The notes under the pieces: generated by a model
The model's input: the letters and a program-made list of their open reading frames with translations, nothing else
Told to the model about the DNA's origin: nothing
Databases searched by the model: none
In this document: piece by piece, positions 7,071-8,704 of the stretch
Position numbering within the stretch: position 1 is the stretch's first letter
Layout of the letters: each line of letters opens with the position of its first letter
Translations under genes and position numbers: made by a program
Assembly: GCA_023250585.1 (NCBI GenBank)
Contig: JAHFAK010000102.1
Span: 1 to 8,704, forward strand
Source: Deltaproteobacteria bacterium
GTDB lineage: Bacteria > Bdellovibrionota_F > JAHFAK01
DNA: 8,704 bases
Direction: 5' to 3'

Positions 7071-8207
7071 ATGATAGATTTTAATAGAAATATTAATAGT
7101 CAGAAAAAGGTTACCAATGATGATATATACACCTTACTCACTGATTCAATGAGCTGTAAGCATTTACTATGGTTGCTCCCGAAAGTATTTGAAAAACGTG
7201 TATCACAAAGATCATCCATAGATATCTTAAGACAGTATCGAGAAAGTAAACTTTTAAAACCTTGTAACGTGAGTCAACGAAACCTCATAAGACTCGATAC
7301 AGTTTTTTATAATTACTTACCTTCTGATTTTTATGGAATTGAGTTATCTCCGGTCAACCCCTTAGGTTTGAATAATATACTCGCTCGTATCAATCAAAAG
7401 AATATATTATCAGCTATACGAACTACAGAGGTAGTTGCTGATCCAACTATAGCTCTAGCAATTGAGAGTGCTCATAGGAGGAGTGTACTGCTTGAAAGTA
7501 ATCCAAAGGATGCAACGACAGTAAAACTGTCTACAAGTCATCGGTCTCTTCGATTACAGTCATTTGATAAAATTCCAGGTTTTACTACGCACTTTAAATG
7601 CTTTTCACTGTGTACTGCAGGTAGAGGCAACAAACTTTTTAATTTCGAAATTCAAAATTTCAAAGAACATATTTCTTTCTATTTAAGTATAATACAAAAG
7701 CTTAAAAATAACGGCTTCTACATTGATGATATAGTTGTCTCTATCTCGGATATACGAATTATAGAAAGAATTATGAATTATTATAATCTCGAGAGATTAT
7801 ATATTATCAAACATACACAAGATCAAACATTTGATGTATTTAAGAAATACGATATAGGATTACCAAATTACTTTGATGATACTAAGATTTTATTGCCATT
7901 TACAGAAAAATACGGCTTACATGACGCTATCAATTTGCTCATGATTTTCGAGAAAAAATTATATACCGAACTCAAGAAGGAATATAAAAATATAACTTTC
8001 AATTTTGATCTTCATCGTATTGCTGGCATGAGATATTATGACCATGTGTGTTTTAAAATATCAGCAAAGAATTCGTTAGGAAATCGATATCCTTTGGTAG
8101 ATGGGGGAATAAGTAGCTGGACAAAAAAAATTTTACATAACAATAAAGAAAGATTACTTACGAGCGGATTTGGAACTGAATTGTTTTATAGAATGTTTTC
8201 TTCATAA
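7071..8207 (+). CDS. Divergent class II synthetase-like protein (HisRS/HisZ type)
   Basis: This 378-residue protein is recognisable only by motif. RIAGMRYYDHVCFKI (316-330) aligns with the HisRS RGLDYYTGTVFE segment. PLVDGGISSW (341-350) matches the Gly-rich GGGRYDGLV strand, and TSGFGTELF (365-373) lies where motif 3 should be. The central SHRSLRLQSFDKIPGF...HFKCFSLCTAGR (156-185) may be the motif 2 region, followed by helices (195-215). Motif 3's arginine is not conserved and the protein ends there, with no anticodon-binding domain. Such proteins are often non-charging relatives, as HisZ is for ATP phosphoribosyltransferase. It may be a regulatory or partner subunit, or an acyl-transfer enzyme using an aminoacyl adenylate or tRNA. 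It starts 17 bases after the previous stop with no clear Shine-Dalgarno, so its start is less certain. It is the last gene; no terminator is visible after it. Confidence 0.65.
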   Translation: MIDFNRNINSQKKVTNDDIYTLLTDSMSCKHLLWLLPKVFEKRVSQRSSIDILRQYRESKLLKPCNVSQRNLIRLDTVFYNYLPSDFYGIELSPVNPLGLNNILARINQKNILSAIRTTEVVADPTIALAIESAHRRSVLLESNPKDATTVKLSTSHRSLRLQSFDKIPGFTTHFKCFSLCTAGRGNKLFNFEIQNFKEHISFYLSIIQKLKNNGFYIDDIVVSISDIRIIERIMNYYNLERLYIIKHTQDQTFDVFKKYDIGLPNYFDDTKILLPFTEKYGLHDAINLLMIFEKKLYTELKKEYKNITFNFDLHRIAGMRYYDHVCFKISAKNSLGNRYPLVDGGISSWTKKILHNNKERLLTSGFGTELFYRMFSS

Positions 8208-8582
8208 TAACCGTTAACCTTTGCTTTATGTTCGATAGACAGAATCTTTGATTGCACAAGATAGGCCTTTGCAATAAGTTCTGGATGTTGTAAATCCCGA
8301 GTTTGACACTTGCGGAGAGGGAATGAGCTGAAATCCGGTAAAGACGTTGGGTGAGTTTGGAAAAGTCTAAAAACGTGTAATACCTACTCCCTAACTCCCC
8401 CCATTAACTGAGCTGGTACAAAAACGTAACGATTGTTAGTTAAGAATAACTGGCATAGGATGAAGACTTCTAAAGAATTAGGCATATCCAGAAATAGGTT
8501 GTATAAGAAGATGCAGGCTTTGGGGATTGGGTGATTATACATCTTAATTTTCTTTGTTTATACTTCATATAATTATCTTTAC
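8208..8582. other. Decayed spacer between the operon and livF
   Basis: No intact gene and no clear intrinsic terminator appear here. The sequence is richer in G and C than the operon through about 8400, then AT-rich again near 8535-8582. It contains the helix-turn-helix scrap at 8430-8534 and, on the minus strand, a 65-codon open frame (8186-8383) without ATG. That frame includes the helix-like residues ELIAKAYLVQSKIL. The mix suggests eroded remains rather than a regulatory region. Confidence 0.4.
8430..8534 (+). pseudogene. Fragment of a Fis-type helix-turn-helix (NtrC-family regulator C-terminus)
   Basis: The frame ending in TGA at 8532-8534 reads NNWHRMKTSKELGISRNRLY, then KKMQALGIG. This is the typical C-terminal Fis-like DNA-binding helix pair of sigma-54-dependent activators (usually N-W-x-R-x-x-A-A-x-x-LGISR-x-x-LY-x-K). 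The same frame is closed by TAA at 8427-8429, and no AAA+ domain lies upstream, so only about 34 codons remain. A GAG CTG GTA CAA AAA stretch at about 8411-8425 in another frame could be the preceding helix after a frameshift. It is probably a relic of a lost regulator. Confidence 0.6.
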
Positions 8583-8704
8583 CTAAATTCCCAGGTAGGC
8601 TTTTTTTACATCTTCATTAGCCAGAAGATTTTTTCCTGTATCGTGCATAATGATTGATCCATTTTCGATAACATAGGCACGATGAGAAATACGAAGGGCT
8701 ACAT
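8583..8704 (-). CDS. livF: Branched-chain amino-acid ABC transporter ATP-binding protein, C-terminal end (partial)
   Basis: The minus strand ends with VALRISHRAYVIENGSIIMH, then D-T-G-K-N-L-L-A-N-E-D-V-K-K-A-Y-L-G-I and a stop (complement of CTA at 8583-8585). The Ala-x-x-I-x-x-R-x-Y-V-x-E-x-G run and the final D-V-x-K-A-Y-L-G are the hallmark C-terminus of LivF, one of two ATPases that power branched-chain amino-acid import. The ATPase core lies beyond the window edge. It is transcribed towards the operon, so the two converge; it is probably host chromosome and unrelated in function. Confidence 0.85.
   Translation of the reverse strand, partial: VALRISHRAYVIENGSIIMHDTGKNLLANEDVKKAYLGI

Noticed and set aside
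279-8221. AAGGTTAAC at 279-287 and its complement at 8213-8221 as terminal repeats of a mobile element
   Set aside because: Nine bases with a palindromic GTTAAC core are likely by chance in AT-rich DNA; no transposase and no target duplication are visible.
8581-8608. ACCT...AGGT followed by a T run as a terminator for the operon
   Set aside because: The stem is only four pairs with an eight-base loop, it is nearly 400 bases after the operon, and it lies within the livF coding end.

Overview
The window holds a compact, AT-rich seven-gene cluster, all on the + strand (about 440-8207). Intergenic gaps are short (about 17 bases at most) and one junction overlaps as ATGA, so it reads as a single operon. 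The flanks look different. On the left (1-439) is a gene-free leader with an inverted-repeat element and a promoter/operator-like block. On the right (8208-8582) is decayed sequence ending in a fragment of a Fis-type helix-turn-helix, followed by the minus-strand C-terminal end of a branched-chain amino-acid ABC transporter ATPase (livF). The sampled right flank is near 48% GC (8281-8340), against 25% in one sampled coding stretch (5101-5160). This fits a cassette set into a chromosome of different composition. The livF end and the NtrC-type regulator scrap suggest a Gram-negative, possibly Desulfobacterota-like, host; the taxonomy is weakly supported.

Order of the cluster: (1) a stand-alone class II synthetase core of the asparaginyl-tRNA synthetase type, lacking the anticodon-binding domain; (2) a class I SAM-dependent methyltransferase; (3) an MccF-like S66 serine carboxypeptidase with its Ser-Glu-His triad; (4) a 12-helix major facilitator transporter; (5) an ATP-grasp amide ligase; (6) a second ATP-grasp ligase that resembles PurD, the glycinamide ribonucleotide synthetase; (7) a divergent class II synthetase-like protein of the HisRS/HisZ kind, lacking both the motif-3 arginine and an anticodon domain.

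Taken together this looks like a biosynthesis-immunity-export cassette for a small, peptide-like amide, perhaps an aminoacyl-nucleotide or amino-acid-sugar-phosphate mimic. The synthetase core would activate an amino acid as its adenylate, the two ATP-grasp enzymes would form amide bonds, the methyltransferase would tailor, the MFS protein would export, and the MccF-like peptidase would protect the producer. The individual family calls are well supported. The product and the order of steps are inference. I see no ribosomal precursor peptide, no ThiF-like MccB, no NRPS module and no dedicated regulator in the window.
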